Below the pieces are notes generated by a model, which saw nothing but the letters and a program-made list of their open reading frames with translations, did not search any database and was not told where the DNA came from. Below, in pieces: positions 48,830 through 60,429 of a stretch of 64,000 nt of DNA (positions are counted from its first letter, which is position 1; every line of letters begins with the position of its first letter). Origin of the DNA: Dryococelus australis. Its lineage: Eukaryota > Arthropoda > Insecta > Phasmatodea > Phasmatidae. The position numbers and the translations under genes are program-made. The DNA is taken from positions 172,384,332 to 172,448,331 of the forward strand of contig CM056998.1 in NCBI GenBank assembly GCA_029891345.1, in the 5' to 3' direction.

Positions 48830-49415
48830 AATACCAAAATATTAATTATTTTATAATTGTACCAATCATTATCCAAGTTGTACACATTGCATATATAGCC
48901 TTTTTCCTCGAATGAAAAAAGTAACATTATATATTTTAAATAATTTGCTATAAAATCCAACATTTTCTGTTCTTCTAAAGCCATAATAACAAACACTAAC
49001 TAAGTTGGAAAAAAAAAACAATATAAAGTTATGCCGTGGGATATTGCTTGACATATGTATAACCACCAAGTAACAGTTCATGCATTAAAACATATGTTTA
49101 AAATATGCAATTTTTATATTTAATTTTTTTAATGTGTATGTCGTGTTATTTGGCGATCACATATGTCACACATGGTAACCTACGACACTAGTTTATATTG
49201 TACATTTTTTCATTTGTAAAACTTTGTTAGTACCTATTTGTAATTATGGTTGCAGCAAAACAGAAAAAAAAATTGGATTTGACATCAAATTATTTATAAA
49301 ATATAAATTGAAAATTCTTTCATTCGAGGAAAATCACATCAGATACAATGCCTACAAGTTGAACAATGTTTGGTACGAATATAAAATAATTATTTTTTTG
49401 GTATCAAGCACGCAT
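48830..49415. repeat. long imperfect inverted repeat, arms of about 260-280 bp
   Basis: The left arm (48830-49090) read in reverse complement aligns with the right arm (49120-49415). Shared blocks are TTGGTACAATTATAAAATAA / TTGGTACGAATATAAAATAA, CATTCGAGGAAAA in both, AATTATTTAAAATATA / AATTATTTATAAAATATA and ACATATGTCA in both. The centre near 49105 has only a short AT-rich loop. Arms differ by many substitutions and small indels. A transcript from either strand could fold into a long hairpin. Confidence 0.75.
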
Positions 49416-50220
49416 AAGCATTGTTGTTAGGACTTTATATATTTGCTTCCGGACAAGACTAAGTTTAACTCTAAGTATTTTCCCTGTTGAAGATAGAACG
49501 TTAGTGCGATACAACAGCTGATAGGCGATGCTATAGAAAAAAATTAGGTAAAAGAGCTAGATACAACTTGCTGTTAGAAGTGATTGTTAAACGTAATACT
49601 CATAAGCTAACTCGAAAATGGGAAAGTAACAAGAATTTAGTTAAAGGTATTGGAAATTATTATATACGAAAGAAAATAGATTCGCACAACTTATCAGAAA
49701 ACCAAGATATTAATTTCCGAAACGTTAATTGCAAATAACATCCTTAGTCAGACACAAAATAAGGGTTGCTACGTCCACATCGCAGTAAATAGTTCATCCC
49801 TGAGTATCTGTTAAAATTATGAGACGGGGATTACTAGTTACAATTCTCCAATGTACAAACAAAATGTCGCCTTGTTGTAATACTATAACTACTCTGTTTG
49901 CGAGAAAACAGCCCCCACGAATAAGGGTGGACCTCGAGTACCTTGAAGGTATGTAAAACATTCACCATCCAAGCCTCCCAGTATACATGAACTAATAAAT
50001 TTGCCTTTTAAAAAGAGATCTGCACAGCCTCTGCAACTTTTACAGGCAGCCAGTAAACAATCACATTTAAACAATAATTTGTCGTTAACGTTGTAACTAT
50101 AGGAAACCAATGAGACGAACAAATCAAATAGTTAATAAAAAGTATTATGCGTCAAAATTAGTCATGAGAAAATATTAATACGCCCAATTAACTTCGGCGC
50201 TTAGTGAGTGAAGAGAATTG

Positions 50221-50410
50221 GACGGCTTTTAACATCGAGGTCTTGAGAGCCAGCGAGGATGACGTGCGGTGAGTATAAAGCAGCACCGGAATGCAAGGGT
50301 GGGGAAAACGGCATATCCCCGAGAAAACCCGCCAACCAGTGGCATCATCCGGTATGATTCCCACATGTGAAAATCCGGGAGCGAACGCGCTGGCCCCATG
50401 TTGCGTAGAA
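50221..50410 (-). mobile_element. SINE family 1 copy, antisense, lacking most of the tRNA head
   Basis: The sequence starts GACGGCTTTTAACATCGAGG, the complement of the SINE 3' end. It runs through CCCCGAGAAAACCCGCCAAC and GATTCCCACATG to about 50410. The tRNA-like promoter head is truncated. Confidence 0.8.
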
Positions 50411-50436
50411 AGTGGCTTTAATTGTCAACACTGTAC

Positions 50437-50512
50437 ACAGAAGAAAACAGCGTCCAATGAGGGGAGTCCTTCGTGTGTGAGACTCTATTCCGTAGTCTCA
50501 TAAACAGCTGCT
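50437..50512 (+). repeat. ~75 bp repeat, copy A
   Basis: CACTGTACACAGAAGAAAAC, then GTCCAATGAGGGGAGTCC, matches 60345-60422 nearly throughout. It directly follows a truncated SINE. Confidence 0.6.
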
Positions 50513-50552
50513 GCCAACAACGCGAAACATAAGCTCATTTTTATTGGTCCCT

Positions 50553-50599
50553 ATGTCGTCATCGAGACAAACGCCACTCTGGTGTGTGAACTAATGCAC
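50553..50599 (+). repeat. left 47 bp perfect inverted repeat
   Basis: The segment starts ATGTCGTCATCGAGACAAAC and ends GTGAACTAATGCAC. Its exact complement is at 53739-53785. Flanks outside and inside do not match, so the identity is confined to 47 bases. Confidence 0.85.
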
Positions 50600-50785
50600 G
50601 ACACTAGTACAGTTCCGAACAAAAAAAATTTTGGTTATATATAAAACGATATGTTTATTTATGACTAAATGGATTAAGGTACGACTTAGCTACAAAGTAT
50701 CCAACAGTGAAAATACTCTTCTATAAATGCGTAAATTATAAGTCACACACATCATACCGATTACATCAGGTTGCTTTGTGACAAA

Positions 50786-50788
<3 letters not shown>

Positions 50789-50867
<79 letters not shown>
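50789..50867. repeat. (AT)n microsatellite, 79 bases
   Basis: Uninterrupted AT dinucleotides. Shorter AT tracts lie at about 983-1002 and 7318-7345, an (ATT)n at 10328-10350, and a long poly-A at about 43460-43487. Confidence 0.95.
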
Positions 50868-50869
<2 letters not shown>

Positions 50870-51149
50870 ATCCGGGTAGTTTTGTTTGTAAAGGCTTAAG
50901 TGCTACTTTCCCACCTCGAGGTTTCGGGTAGAGTACTAGATGGGCCACAAATACAGGCGCTGTTCTAAGATGCAAGATGAGGTTAGTTCAGCTAGTAGCA
51001 TGCTCCTTTTATTATATTAACATGCTAGCATAAATGTGTTGACGCAAATAATCTCCATACTATCAAAACCTTTCTAAAAGTTAAACAACTTTTTTTATAA
51101 ATTAATGTTCATTTACAAAGTAATACTTTAATTAAAAATATATGTTTAC

Positions 51150-51760
51150 ATATGCTATCAGACATTCTCAGAAAATCTGTTTGTGGGCGCTCTCTAAACA
51201 CAGCTCACGGGAACCCGTAAAACGTTTCGCGAAACATACCGGCCGGAGTAGGAGTGGCGTGGCCGGATTTGGGAACGCGCCCGGTGGCGCAGAGGTGTGC
51301 TCTGTGATTGGCTGCGCTCCCTCCAACATGCGCGACGTATCAGCGAAGCGCACGGCCTGTCTGCCCCGCGGCGGCTACGGCGTGGTTGTTCCACGTTATT
51401 TCCCGCGGTCCGAGAGTCTTCCGGAAGGGGCCCGGAAAAAAAAAATTGTGAAAGGGGTGCGGTACGGAATCAACCCTTCGGTTTTCCTCCCTCCTTCGCC
51501 CTTCATCAAAGGACCGTCCATCGCTCGCGGGCTAAACGATTGTAACTTGACCAGCCGTCCGTAGTCCGAGCAAAAAAAAAAAAAAAACGCTGCAACCCTC
51601 TTCGGCCTTTTCCACCTTGGCAACCCCTCATCATCGCCATCATTATCCACCATCGCCTGCTACCCCCGTGAGCGGTGTTGTGCACATCGTATCGTGTTTA
51701 GTGGCCGCGACTCCACGCTCGGGGCGAGCAATCCAATTAGCTTGCACGATGAAAGTTAAC
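51150..51760. promoter_or_regulatory. CpG-rich island, possible promoter region
   Basis: The segment is rich in CpG (CGCGCCCGGTGGCGC, CGCGACGTATCAGCG, CCGCGGCGGCTACGG) and includes GTGATTGGCTGCG, an inverted CCAAT box. It lies inside the 3.2 kb segment bounded by the 47 bp inverted repeats. No gene could be attached to it. Apparent long frames on both strands reflect the lack of AT-rich stops. Confidence 0.35.
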
Positions 51761-52585
51761 TCCCTGCTGCCGCTTTCGGCTGGGGTGGGAAATAACAGAC
51801 AGAGAGCTGGTGCGTCTGCGAGTGTTTTTTTTTTTGTGCTTCGCGAGCTACGTAGTATAATTTTTATAGAAAATAAAAATTGGGAACAATTTTCGTGTGT
51901 TTTGGTAACGGGAAGATAATAGTTGTCGTATTTACGAAAGTAATGAAAGTAACTCAACACTAAACCAGGATGAAATTCTGACTGCAGTCCACCTTCATAC
52001 GCCTGTGCGTGTATTTCAATGTTGATATGAAATTGTTTGCACAGTTTATTTAATGCCATCATGTTCCAGCAACATGATGTACGTTACTGCCATAATTGGT
52101 TAGAATAGTACTATACTTAAAAGTAATTTACAATAGAAGAGTCAATTAATTTGTTAACTTCCTAATTGAAACTAGTGATTGGTCTCGCTAACTCTCAAAT
52201 AAGCATCCACAACTACGTTAATGCGTGTTTTTTTTTTTTCGCAGCCTTTTTGTCTAGAAACGTGTCTTCAAAAATGCTCTAGGTCAGTTTTTCTCTCATT
52301 ACAGACCTGGGCTCAAAACACTGAATTAGTAAGCACACAACAGAAGCAGATGAGGGCTGTGCGATATAATATGTATGATATTATGAATGTTCTTTAAAAT
52401 TGTTTTGTCACTACCACCAATTATTTCCTGGTACGTTGATAAGAGTAGCCTACTTATTATTTTGACCCAACTTGCATCACAAATCTGCTATAGCCATACC
52501 TGAGATGGTATCAGGACCCGCTTAATCCGGATGTTGCAACGCCAGGAATTGATAACCTATTAAAATTAGTAGTGTAACACTACAT

Positions 52586-53153
52586 CTAGGGCCGGTTGCA
52601 CCAACATCGCCTCCGATCCGAGATCGAATGATCCTAGTTCCGAACCAGAATCCAGTTTGAGCCTTGTGCCAGTGTAAAAGTGTTGTACCAACGAAATTTC
52701 ATGATTCTGGATCTCCGATTCGTCGATCTGGGAGAGATCGATATTAAGTATGAGACAAATTTTGCTATTGGTTCGTAATATATGACGTCATGAAAGTAGG
52801 CGTATTTTTCATAATAGATAGAACTAGATGTGCGATCTTTGATCTGTTTTAAGTGAATTATTGTTGTACGAACTTTACTGAATAATATTCAAGTACGTAT
52901 AATATTGTTTTGGTTTCCCAAGAAAACAATCGAACGTAGTTCTGTCTGTTGGCGTATTTTCAAACTACATTTGTTGACGATGGCTGCTGATCTCGGATCG
53001 AGATTTCGAACCGCCAATTTCGGTGGTTCAAAATGAATTTAATCTCGATATCCAGTCCAGCTCTGAACTACAATGGTGCAACAGTTTTTAGTGTCGATCT
53101 CAGATTCGATCTCAGACCGAGTTTGAAACCACGATGGTGAAACCGGTCCCTAG
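52586..53153. mobile_element. 568 bp MITE with CTAGGG..CCGGTT termini
   Basis: The left end, CTAGGGCCGGTTGCACCA, is mirrored at the right by the complement of CTAGGGACCGGTTTCACCA. Subterminal GATCGA-rich sequence such as CGAGATCGAATGATC and GATCTCAGATTCGATCTC is also inverted. There is no coding capacity. A 3' half copy is at 56224-56520. Confidence 0.8.
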
Positions 53154-53738
53154 TGTGACCACATTTTCAAATTAAGTTTGTTAAAAATTCTGCCATTCTA
53201 ATATGTGAGAACTTTTTGCATTTCTGAAGCAGGAAAGAGAGTAGGCAAGTGCGCTCTCAGCAACCAAGGGAAACCGTCGGACTACGTGTGGGTTAGAGAG
53301 AGATAAAGAGAGAGACAGATATATAGCTAACTAGAGAGAGCAATCCCAACGAACTGAAAGGTATAGATTTCCTAAAATTGAGTGATTATTATTAGAAAGT
53401 CGTAAATTTCGCGGGTCCATTTGACAGCAAAAAACCGTTCTGTCAACACCCCAAGCTGGTGCCTTCATGATGAGAATTTTATCCTCTGACTGGGTTGTAC
53501 GAGATTCGCCTTCTCTCTTTCTACCAGGGTAATACTGGTTCACAGCCCTGCAGGGCGACAGGAAACGAGCGGAGGGTCTGCAATCCTAACTCCGTTTAAA
53601 CTCGCGGAATTCCACAAAATTCATTTTATCCTCTCGCCAGGTTGAATGTGGACTAACGTCGTTTGAATTTTTTTTTTTTTTTGTTACTGTCGTACTGCCG
53701 CACTTTGATGTTTTTCTAAGTCAGCTCAAATGAATATA

Positions 53739-53785
53739 GTGCATTAGTTCACACACCAGAGTGGCGTTTGTCTCGATGACGACAT
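53739..53785 (-). repeat. right 47 bp perfect inverted repeat
   Basis: Exact complement of 50553-50599. The pair bounds a 3.23 kb segment. No target duplication or transposase was recognised, so whether this is a transposon or two independent insertions of a short repeat is open. Confidence 0.85.
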
Positions 53786-53789
53786 GACG

Positions 53790-55135
53790 CTTGCGTTCTA
53801 ATGAAGATTTTGTAAATAGTGATAATAGTGTGTCAGCCACCATTTATGGAATTCCATGTCGAGGAGAGCATGGCGAAGTTGCCAGTCCGGGCAACGTGGT
53901 CATCAGCTGACACTCCGCTGGAGAGTGCTGCAATCTTGTGGCGAGGATTTGAAACAGTTCAAAGGGAAGCCATCAATGGTCTGAGAGCAACTGAGATGTC
54001 TGTCGTATAAGTTGTTTTGGTTCATCTCTGTAAGAGAAGCATATTGTTGATTTTATCTCAATAGGAAGGAAGTTTATAATTATTTACCATAATCCTGCTA
54101 AAGTAATTTGTCCAGGTTTTAAAACTACTCTTAGAAAATTACATTGTTTTTTTTTTTTCTCTAGACAAGCTTAAGTGTAGTGGCGTCCATATGGGCTAAG
54201 TGTGAACTGAATAACACGTTCCAAAATTCACCAGTGCAATGATTGCTGTTTGTAACATGAGAGGTTATACTAATTGACACTAAAACTAACGCTAGGAACA
54301 TTTGCAGACGGTTTGAATGATAAATGCGTTTGCGAAACGCTCAGCAATGGCAGAGGCGTATTTGTATTGTTATGTGTGACTTACTAGGATTAAATTTGGT
54401 TCCTAGCTGACGGATATTGGTTCTACTATATGGCTTCGGGTTATTCAATACTGCCTCACTCACCCATATTAAAAAAAAACGAAAAACAAAGCATTTTCCC
54501 GGAAATTCCCGGTTGGAAATTTTTTGGATTTGGAACGCTACTATTTGAAGTTATCACAAACTACTTCAGATATCTTAATGTGGCAGCTTTATTCAAATTT
54601 AATTCCAGATGGCTAACAGTAATATTCAAAATTAATAAACTAACTACCGGTAATAGGATTTTTATTTATTCTCATGCAAGTGTACAAACATCTTCATAAA
54701 AAAATATTTAAAAGCGTGTCCCATACACTATAATACCTTTAATTGAAAATAGCACATGCGTGAAATAGTTCATAAAGTTTTTCTCAAATCCTCCAATGCC
54801 TTCATATAAAAACCCCACATGCGTAAAACAGTTGCTATTAACACCACACCTTTTTAGAATAAAACGTTCGTGTGAAATATTTTCCTCTTTCATGTGCCAA
54901 CACGCCAAAACACCATGTTAAGAGACACAATAAAAGTATAGAGCAAAGAGGGGAGGCCGCTGTTTGAAACGGCGCTGAAGCGAATTGAAAAAAATGATTA
55001 TAATAAATCAGTAAGTCAGCTTCAAAGAAACTGCTCTCGAAACGATAGGGCGTAAAAACCAAAGCGCCGAGACAATGCCTTGATAAATGTCGCAGCCGTC
55101 GTCCTGTGGCGAAAGAGACGTGACTTTCAGCGGGA
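53790..55135. other. spacer before the 20 bp minisatellite
   Basis: AT-rich. The 5' half of the MITE found at 56224 was looked for here and not seen. Confidence 0.5.
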
Positions 55136-55139
55136 AGAC

Positions 55140-56222
55140 AGCTGCCCCATACCCCAGCCAGCTGCCCCATAACCAGCCCGTGGTTCCATACTCCAGCCAG
55201 AGGTCCCATACACCAGCCAGAGGCCCCATATTCTAGCCAGGATCTCCATACTACAGCCAGTGATCCCATACTCCAGCCAGCGGGCCCATACCCAAGCCAG
55301 CGGTACCAAACTCCAGCCAGAGGTCCCATACTCCAGCCTGTGGCCCCATACTCCAGCAAGTGGTCCCATACTCCAGCCAGCGGTCAAATACTCCAGCCGG
55401 CGGCTCCATACCTCAGCCAGCGGCCCCATACTCCGACAAGTAGCCGCCATACTCCAGCCAGCGTCCCCATACTCCAGCCAGAGGCCCATAACCCAGCCAG
55501 CGGTTCCATACCCCAGCCAGCGGCTCAATACTCCTGCCAGCGACCCCATACTACAGCCAGCATTCCCAAACTCCAGCCAGTAATACCATACTCCACCCAG
55601 GGGGCCCAATCTCCAGCCAGCGGCCCCATACTCCAGCCAGTGGTCACATTCTCCAACCAACGGCTCAATACTCCAGCCAGTGGCCCATTACTCCGGCCAG
55701 TGGCCCCATACTCCGGCCAGTGGCCCCATGCTCCAGCCAGCGGTCCCACACTCCAGGCAGCAGCTCCATTATCCAGCCAGCTGCCCCATACTCCAACCAG
55801 CGGCCCCACACACCAGCCAGAGGCTCAATACTCCAGCCAGAAGTCCCATACTCTAGCCAGCGGTCCCATACTCCAGCCAGCGGCCCCATACTCCAGCCAG
55901 CAGTCCCATAATCCAACCAGCGGGACCATACTCCAGCCAACGGCTCAATACTCCAGCAGAAGCCCCATACTCCGGCAAGTAGCCCCATACTCCAGCCAGT
56001 GAGCCCATACTCCAGCCAGTGGTCCCATACTCCAGCCAGCAGTTCAATACTGCAGCCAGAGGCCCCGTACTACAACCAGCGGCCCCATACACCAGCCAGT
56101 ATCCCCATACTCCACCCAGCGATACCATACTCCAGCCAACGGGCCCAATCTCCAGCCAGAGGCCCCATACTCCAGCTAGCTGTCCCATACTCAAGCCAGC
56201 GGTCCCATACTCCATGTTCCAT
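55140..56222 (+). repeat. 20 bp minisatellite, about 54 copies
   Basis: The consensus unit is CCATACTCCAGCCAGCGGCC with scattered substitutions. Because 20 is not a multiple of 3, each frame reads the same 20-residue cycle (for example PYSSQRPHTPASGPILQPAV). Stops are rare on both strands, giving long but meaningless frames. The array ends at a MITE fragment. Confidence 0.9.
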
Positions 56223-56223
56223 A

Positions 56224-56520
56224 CTAGATGTTCGATGTTTTATCTGTTTTAAGGGAATTATTGTGGTACGAAATTTACTGAAGTGTGTATAATGTTGTTT
56301 TAAATTCCCATGAAATTGGCGAATTTCAAACTACATTTGTCGACGATGGCTGCTAATCTAGGATCGAGTTTTCGAACTACCAATTTCGGCAGTTTGAAAT
56401 GAACTTCGTCTCTATTTCCAGTCCTGCTCGGACTCGAATGGTGAAACAGTTTTCTGTGTCGATCTTAGGTCCGATCTCGAATCGAGTTTCGAACCACTGT
56501 GGTGAAACCGGGCATAGGCC
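56224..56520 (+). mobile_element. 3' half of the CTAGGG..CCGGTT MITE
   Basis: From ACTAGATG onward the segment is collinear with 52831-53150. It contains CTGTTTTAAGGGAATTATTG, CAAACTACATTTGTCGACGA, TGGCTGCTAATC and GGTGAAACCGGGC. The 5' half is missing, and the 20 bp minisatellite joins exactly there. Confidence 0.8.
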
Positions 56521-56524
56521 AGGA

Positions 56525-57820
56525 TCGACGATTCTTCTTCTTTATATTCCAAGTCTACGATGTGTCTGGCACTAGCGGGGAGTCCATCCAAGAAAGAAAT
56601 AATCAATTAAAAAAACAGCACTTTTAAACATGAAAGCAAACGGGTAACACCATGTTCTAAAATAGCATCAAAAAAATTGAAATACGCGTTCAATATCGGT
56701 CGGGTTATACCAGTACAGTTCTCACTTCACCAGACGTGACCCCGATCGCAACCTTATTTTCCAAAGGCATATGTCTCAACACAGCTGTCCACGTCGCCGA
56801 AAGCGACAAATTTTTGTCGGACCTTTCATATTCCGTCACCTACAGCGGCAGTCCAACCCTTCGTTACTCATCGTATAAGCCGCCAAGACCGGCGCACACA
56901 TCGCGACAGTATTTTGCCTGACCGCTCCTTATCACGAACAGCCGCGGTGCTGGCTCACGCCTCTCTCTCAGTACTACCAGCGCCCTCAAACGGCAGCTCC
57001 CGCAAACAAAGACGTTACACAAAACTGTGTAAATACTAAACAGATTAAAACATACAAAATAAATTTAAGGAAATGAAATACTTTCTCAAATTAAAAATAC
57101 TGATTGTTAAATAAGGTAATTTGATACAATAAATTTACTGCACCAGTGCATTACAAAATAGGATTAAAAAATTACCCTAGTGAGCAACACAGTAAATAAA
57201 CAGTTACCAACTTAAGAAAAAGGCCACCAGGCACATAAAAATTAAACTGGTGACGGATCTACTCGTCACACTATATCAAAGGACAGAAACTTTAAATTGC
57301 GAAGAACTTACTTAGTCAGTCATTGGCCACTTCAAACGACCCCGCACGTCCAAGTAGCCATTTGATAAACAAATATTTAAAATCGTATTAAAATCATTAA
57401 TTCACACTACTTAAAAAGTAATATGTTTGCTGTTTGTAGAACTATATTGTATGGAGAGTGATTTTATCTGTTTGTTGTATTACAGTAGATGAATTAAATA
57501 ATTATTGTACCTTAGATTTGCAACTTTACCATACAGACCTTAAAAAATTGTAGCTGAATTCTCAGACAAGATAGACTTTTTGACACTGGTACGTTTGTAT
57601 TCTTTTGTAATTGGCCCACGAAGTACTTGACACGTTCTGGTGGACTCTGCGCCAGTAACAACCTGCCAGGAAAACAGTCCCAGCCGTGGGCTCTCTCTAG
57701 CAACCAATGAGCAGTATTATATCAGCTTCAGTATACAAGCTAATATGGATTGCAGCCTGTGCGGAACTGAACACTCCAATTTTTCCGGTATCTGACGATA
57801 GAAATATTGATTATAGAACA
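56525..57820. other. unannotated spacer
   Basis: A moderately GC-rich plus-strand frame at 56736-56921 (61 codons) resembles no known protein. The remainder is AT-rich. Confidence 0.5.
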
Positions 57821-57822
57821 TC

Positions 57823-58235
57823 CACGGTTACTTCCAATTTCTCTGAAGCCCTGCTTAAGTTCTACTTTCGGGATATTCCTCCGCATCATGCAAACAAAGT
57901 TCAACCCAGTCTAGAAATTTACACCAAATGGACACCCGTGGGTGTTTAGTTTAATAATATTTTGTATGAGAATTATTTATTACTAGGCATTACTAACACG
58001 CATATTATCTCTCTGTTTTATTGATATAAATAATTAATGAAAATTTTTTTATTTATAAAGAAAATAATAATAAAATTTTAATTTAACGACAAGTTACATG
58101 CCTTTATGTTAACAGAAGTATAAAGAAGTTGGTGATACATGACATATTTAGGAAAAAACTAAACACCTCATACATGGGTGATTTTTCAAAGGTTTGATTT
58201 AAAAAGTGAGATTAAAAATCGAATAGTCTATATCA
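57823..58235 (+). repeat. ~420 bp interspersed repeat, copy 3
   Basis: It starts CCACGGTTACTTCCAATTTC and continues GGGATATTCCTCCGC, CAACCCAGTCTAGAAA, ending GGTTTGATTTAAAAAGTG. It is collinear with copies 1 and 2. Confidence 0.75.
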
Positions 58236-58339
58236 ATTATGCAGAAAAGGTACTCAGTCAGTAATACGCAGATGTTACGGAAATGCATAGGCATTTTGTT
58301 TTATAACGGGCATGGAAAACCATTTTTAGGGAAAACCGT

Positions 58340-58425
58340 GCAAGTGGAGACTGTCGGGATTGAACCCACGACCTTGAGAACGCGAGACAGCCATGTTATC
58401 GGTAGGCCTCCACCAGTTGCAACGT
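58340..58425 (-). repeat. tRNA-like segment with B box, antisense
   Basis: GTCGGGATTGAACCCACGA is the complement of a B box; the upstream half is only weakly tRNA-like. It lies between a copy of the ~420 bp repeat and the Tc1 element. Confidence 0.35.
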
Positions 58426-58558
58426 GGACATCTTCATACACCACAGCCTCACTCGTATATGGGAGCAGCTGTCACGATGGACTTAGCATACTGCGCGTGC
58501 TGGAACCTTCGGCACTCGCTCAGGAGCTCGCTAGACCACAGTAGACTCCACTGAGATA

Positions 58559-60224
58559 CACTGATGGACATTATAATTGCGGCACCACGGAGTATGTAAG
58601 ATATCACGACCATATTTATTGGATAGAATATCTTTCATACATATTTTCCATGGTTACTCTTGCAGCTTGGCATGACGTACAGAACATGGGGAAATCAGTA
58701 CCGCGTGGCCCGATCATGGGCAGCAATAACCACTGCTACACAATGCGATATTGAGAGGATAAGACTTTGGATGTCTGTCTGGGGTATCACCGACCATGCT
58801 GCTTCAATGCGTGCACAAAATTAATCTGCTGTGGCCTCTGGTGTCCTACTACAGGCCAGTTGTCCGATAATGGCGTTTTCGATGGGTGAGAGATCCGGTG
58901 AAGGGGCAGGTCAAGGAAACAGTTCATAGTGGTCATCCCTGAAATGTCGGACGATGTGTGCCACATGCGGCTGCGCGTTGTCCTGTTGGTGTAGGGCCTT
59001 AGGCTGGCCTTGAATAAGGGACAACAACAGGTCCTAACACCTTCGTGATGTAACGGTTGCTTGTCAGCATACCAGTAATGTGGACTAAGCGCGAGAGGGA
59101 ATTGATTACGATATATAGAGCTAGTGACTTTTGGGGAAAATATATGAGTAAATGGTGGACTTCATTACTATAAGCATCCAACAATGATTTGTCTATTACC
59201 ATTGGTTGCTGTCTGCTTGAGAAGGGGTTTTCATATTTGACCGCACCACTCAGAGTTCGGCAACATCGGCACGGCTCCTACGTGATTCATTTGCAGACAG
59301 TCAACACGTTTCAGAAAGTAATTCAGCCAATAAAGATAAGTAAATGACCCTACAGTGTTTTAAAATATAACTTTTCTTCAAATATTTTCGCGAAATTTCA
59401 CTACCCCTAATCATGGCTTAAGGTGCTGGGCCGGCATGAAGGTAAATTACTCGGCCAGGCTCGCTCCACGGTTACATTTGGGTACGAATGCGACCGTCGT
59501 AGTGCAGTAAGCAGGAGCGGAATTCGTCGGAGAAGAAGATGGCATGCCATATATCCCTCCAGGCCCGACGTTCCACGCGCCATTGCAGCTGCTGGCCTCT
59601 GTGGTGAGCAGTCAGTGGCAGCTGAAGTAATGGGCGCCTGGACCAGATGGCCTGATGCTGCAGACGGTGACGAACCGTGTGTGCGGACACAGATTGATGT
59701 GCCACATGCCCCAACTCCTGAGCGAGGGTGGATGATGTAGCAGTGCGGTCCGTAAACGCCACTTGCTCCAGATGTCTATCCTTGCACTCTTTGGTGCGAT
59801 GGACGGGGACGTTGGCTTCCTGCAAATCGCTCAGCCTGTCCCTCCTTGACACACTGATCTCATGTACGCATCACTGTGGTTGCATTTCTTCCAACGCGTC
59901 AACCAGTTCCGCGGTACGATAATTCGCAATCCTGATAGGGCACAATTCTTCCGCGGTCGAAGGCGGAAACCTGTCCGTGTGGTTGTCGTGGTTTCCGATG
60001 TGACATGCTCAATCCGTATGTACACAGACGTACAGCGGGGAGAAAAAGCCACTATGTCTCAGTGACTCCCCGACCTCCACTTATATGCACATTGGCACAC
60101 ATGCTGCACCACTCGGATGAACAGCTAATCCGCTCACTGTCCTCTCATGCTCTACGCGTTCCCCAAATGTCGGATCCTTCAGGCGCGCCCTTCTTAGTGT
60201 TGCAAATTTTAATGACCAGCATTG
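58559..60224 (-). mobile_element. Tc1-type DNA transposon, full length but inactive
   Basis: The element is about 1.67 kb with imperfect terminal inverted repeats. The left end begins CACTGATGGACATTATAATT and the right end carries its diverged complement, ending CAGCATTG. It is flanked by TA on both sides (58557-58558 and 60225-60226), the expected target duplication. The minus strand holds transposase fragments. 'RTATSSTLAQELGHVAHQSV' and 'FFSDEF' near 59525 mark the first catalytic Asp region. 'QQDNAQPHVAHIVRHF' near 58941-58990 marks the second Asp. 'SPDLSPIEN' near 58873-58900 holds the Glu of the Tc1 D,D34E triad. Frameshifts, stops and a diverged stretch at 59200-59460 break the gene. 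Confidence 0.85.
59472..59852 (-). pseudogene. Tc1 transposase, central fragment
   Basis: This is the longest open remnant (126 residues) of the transposase of the surrounding element. It covers the end of the DNA-binding region and the start of the DDE domain, up to a FSDE motif and a following 'DGRIR' as in Tc1 relatives. The N-terminal part lies in a different frame at 59831-60052, and the C-terminal catalytic residues are in other frames at 58870-59200. Confidence 0.7.
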
Positions 60225-60344
60225 TAGATTTTTTTTTATTGTTGCTCTTTTCCTATTCCAAACAAATGTCGATGTAAGTTTTTAATACTTTTATTTTGTC
60301 TCCTATATCTGAAATGTTGTACAGAAAGTGTCTTTAATGATTTA

Positions 60345-60422
60345 CACTGCACACAACGGAAAACAGTGTCTAGTGAAGGAAGTCCCTCACGTGCGGGAGA
60401 CACATTATATTGTTTTCTGAGG
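60345..60422 (+). repeat. ~75 bp repeat, copy B
   Basis: CACTGCACACAACGGAAAAC then GTCTAGTGAAGGAAGTCC matches 50437-50512. It immediately precedes copy 4 of the ~420 bp repeat. Confidence 0.6.
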
Positions 60423-60429
60423 CCCTTCA

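Noticed and set aside
50766..50975. 69-codon frame with a Tyr/Ile repeat
   Set aside because: It is a translation of the (AT)n microsatellite.
55140..56222. Possible CRISPR-like array
   Set aside because: Units are head-to-tail 20-mers with no unique spacers, in eukaryotic DNA with no cas genes.
54838..56252. Long open frames of 97-220 codons on both strands
   Set aside because: They are translations of the 20 bp minisatellite. All frames give the same cyclic peptide because stops are absent from the unit, and no start context or exon structure supports a gene.
56736..56921. 61-codon GC-moderate frame near the MITE remnant
   Set aside because: No family resemblance, acceptor or promoter was found, and chance is likely.
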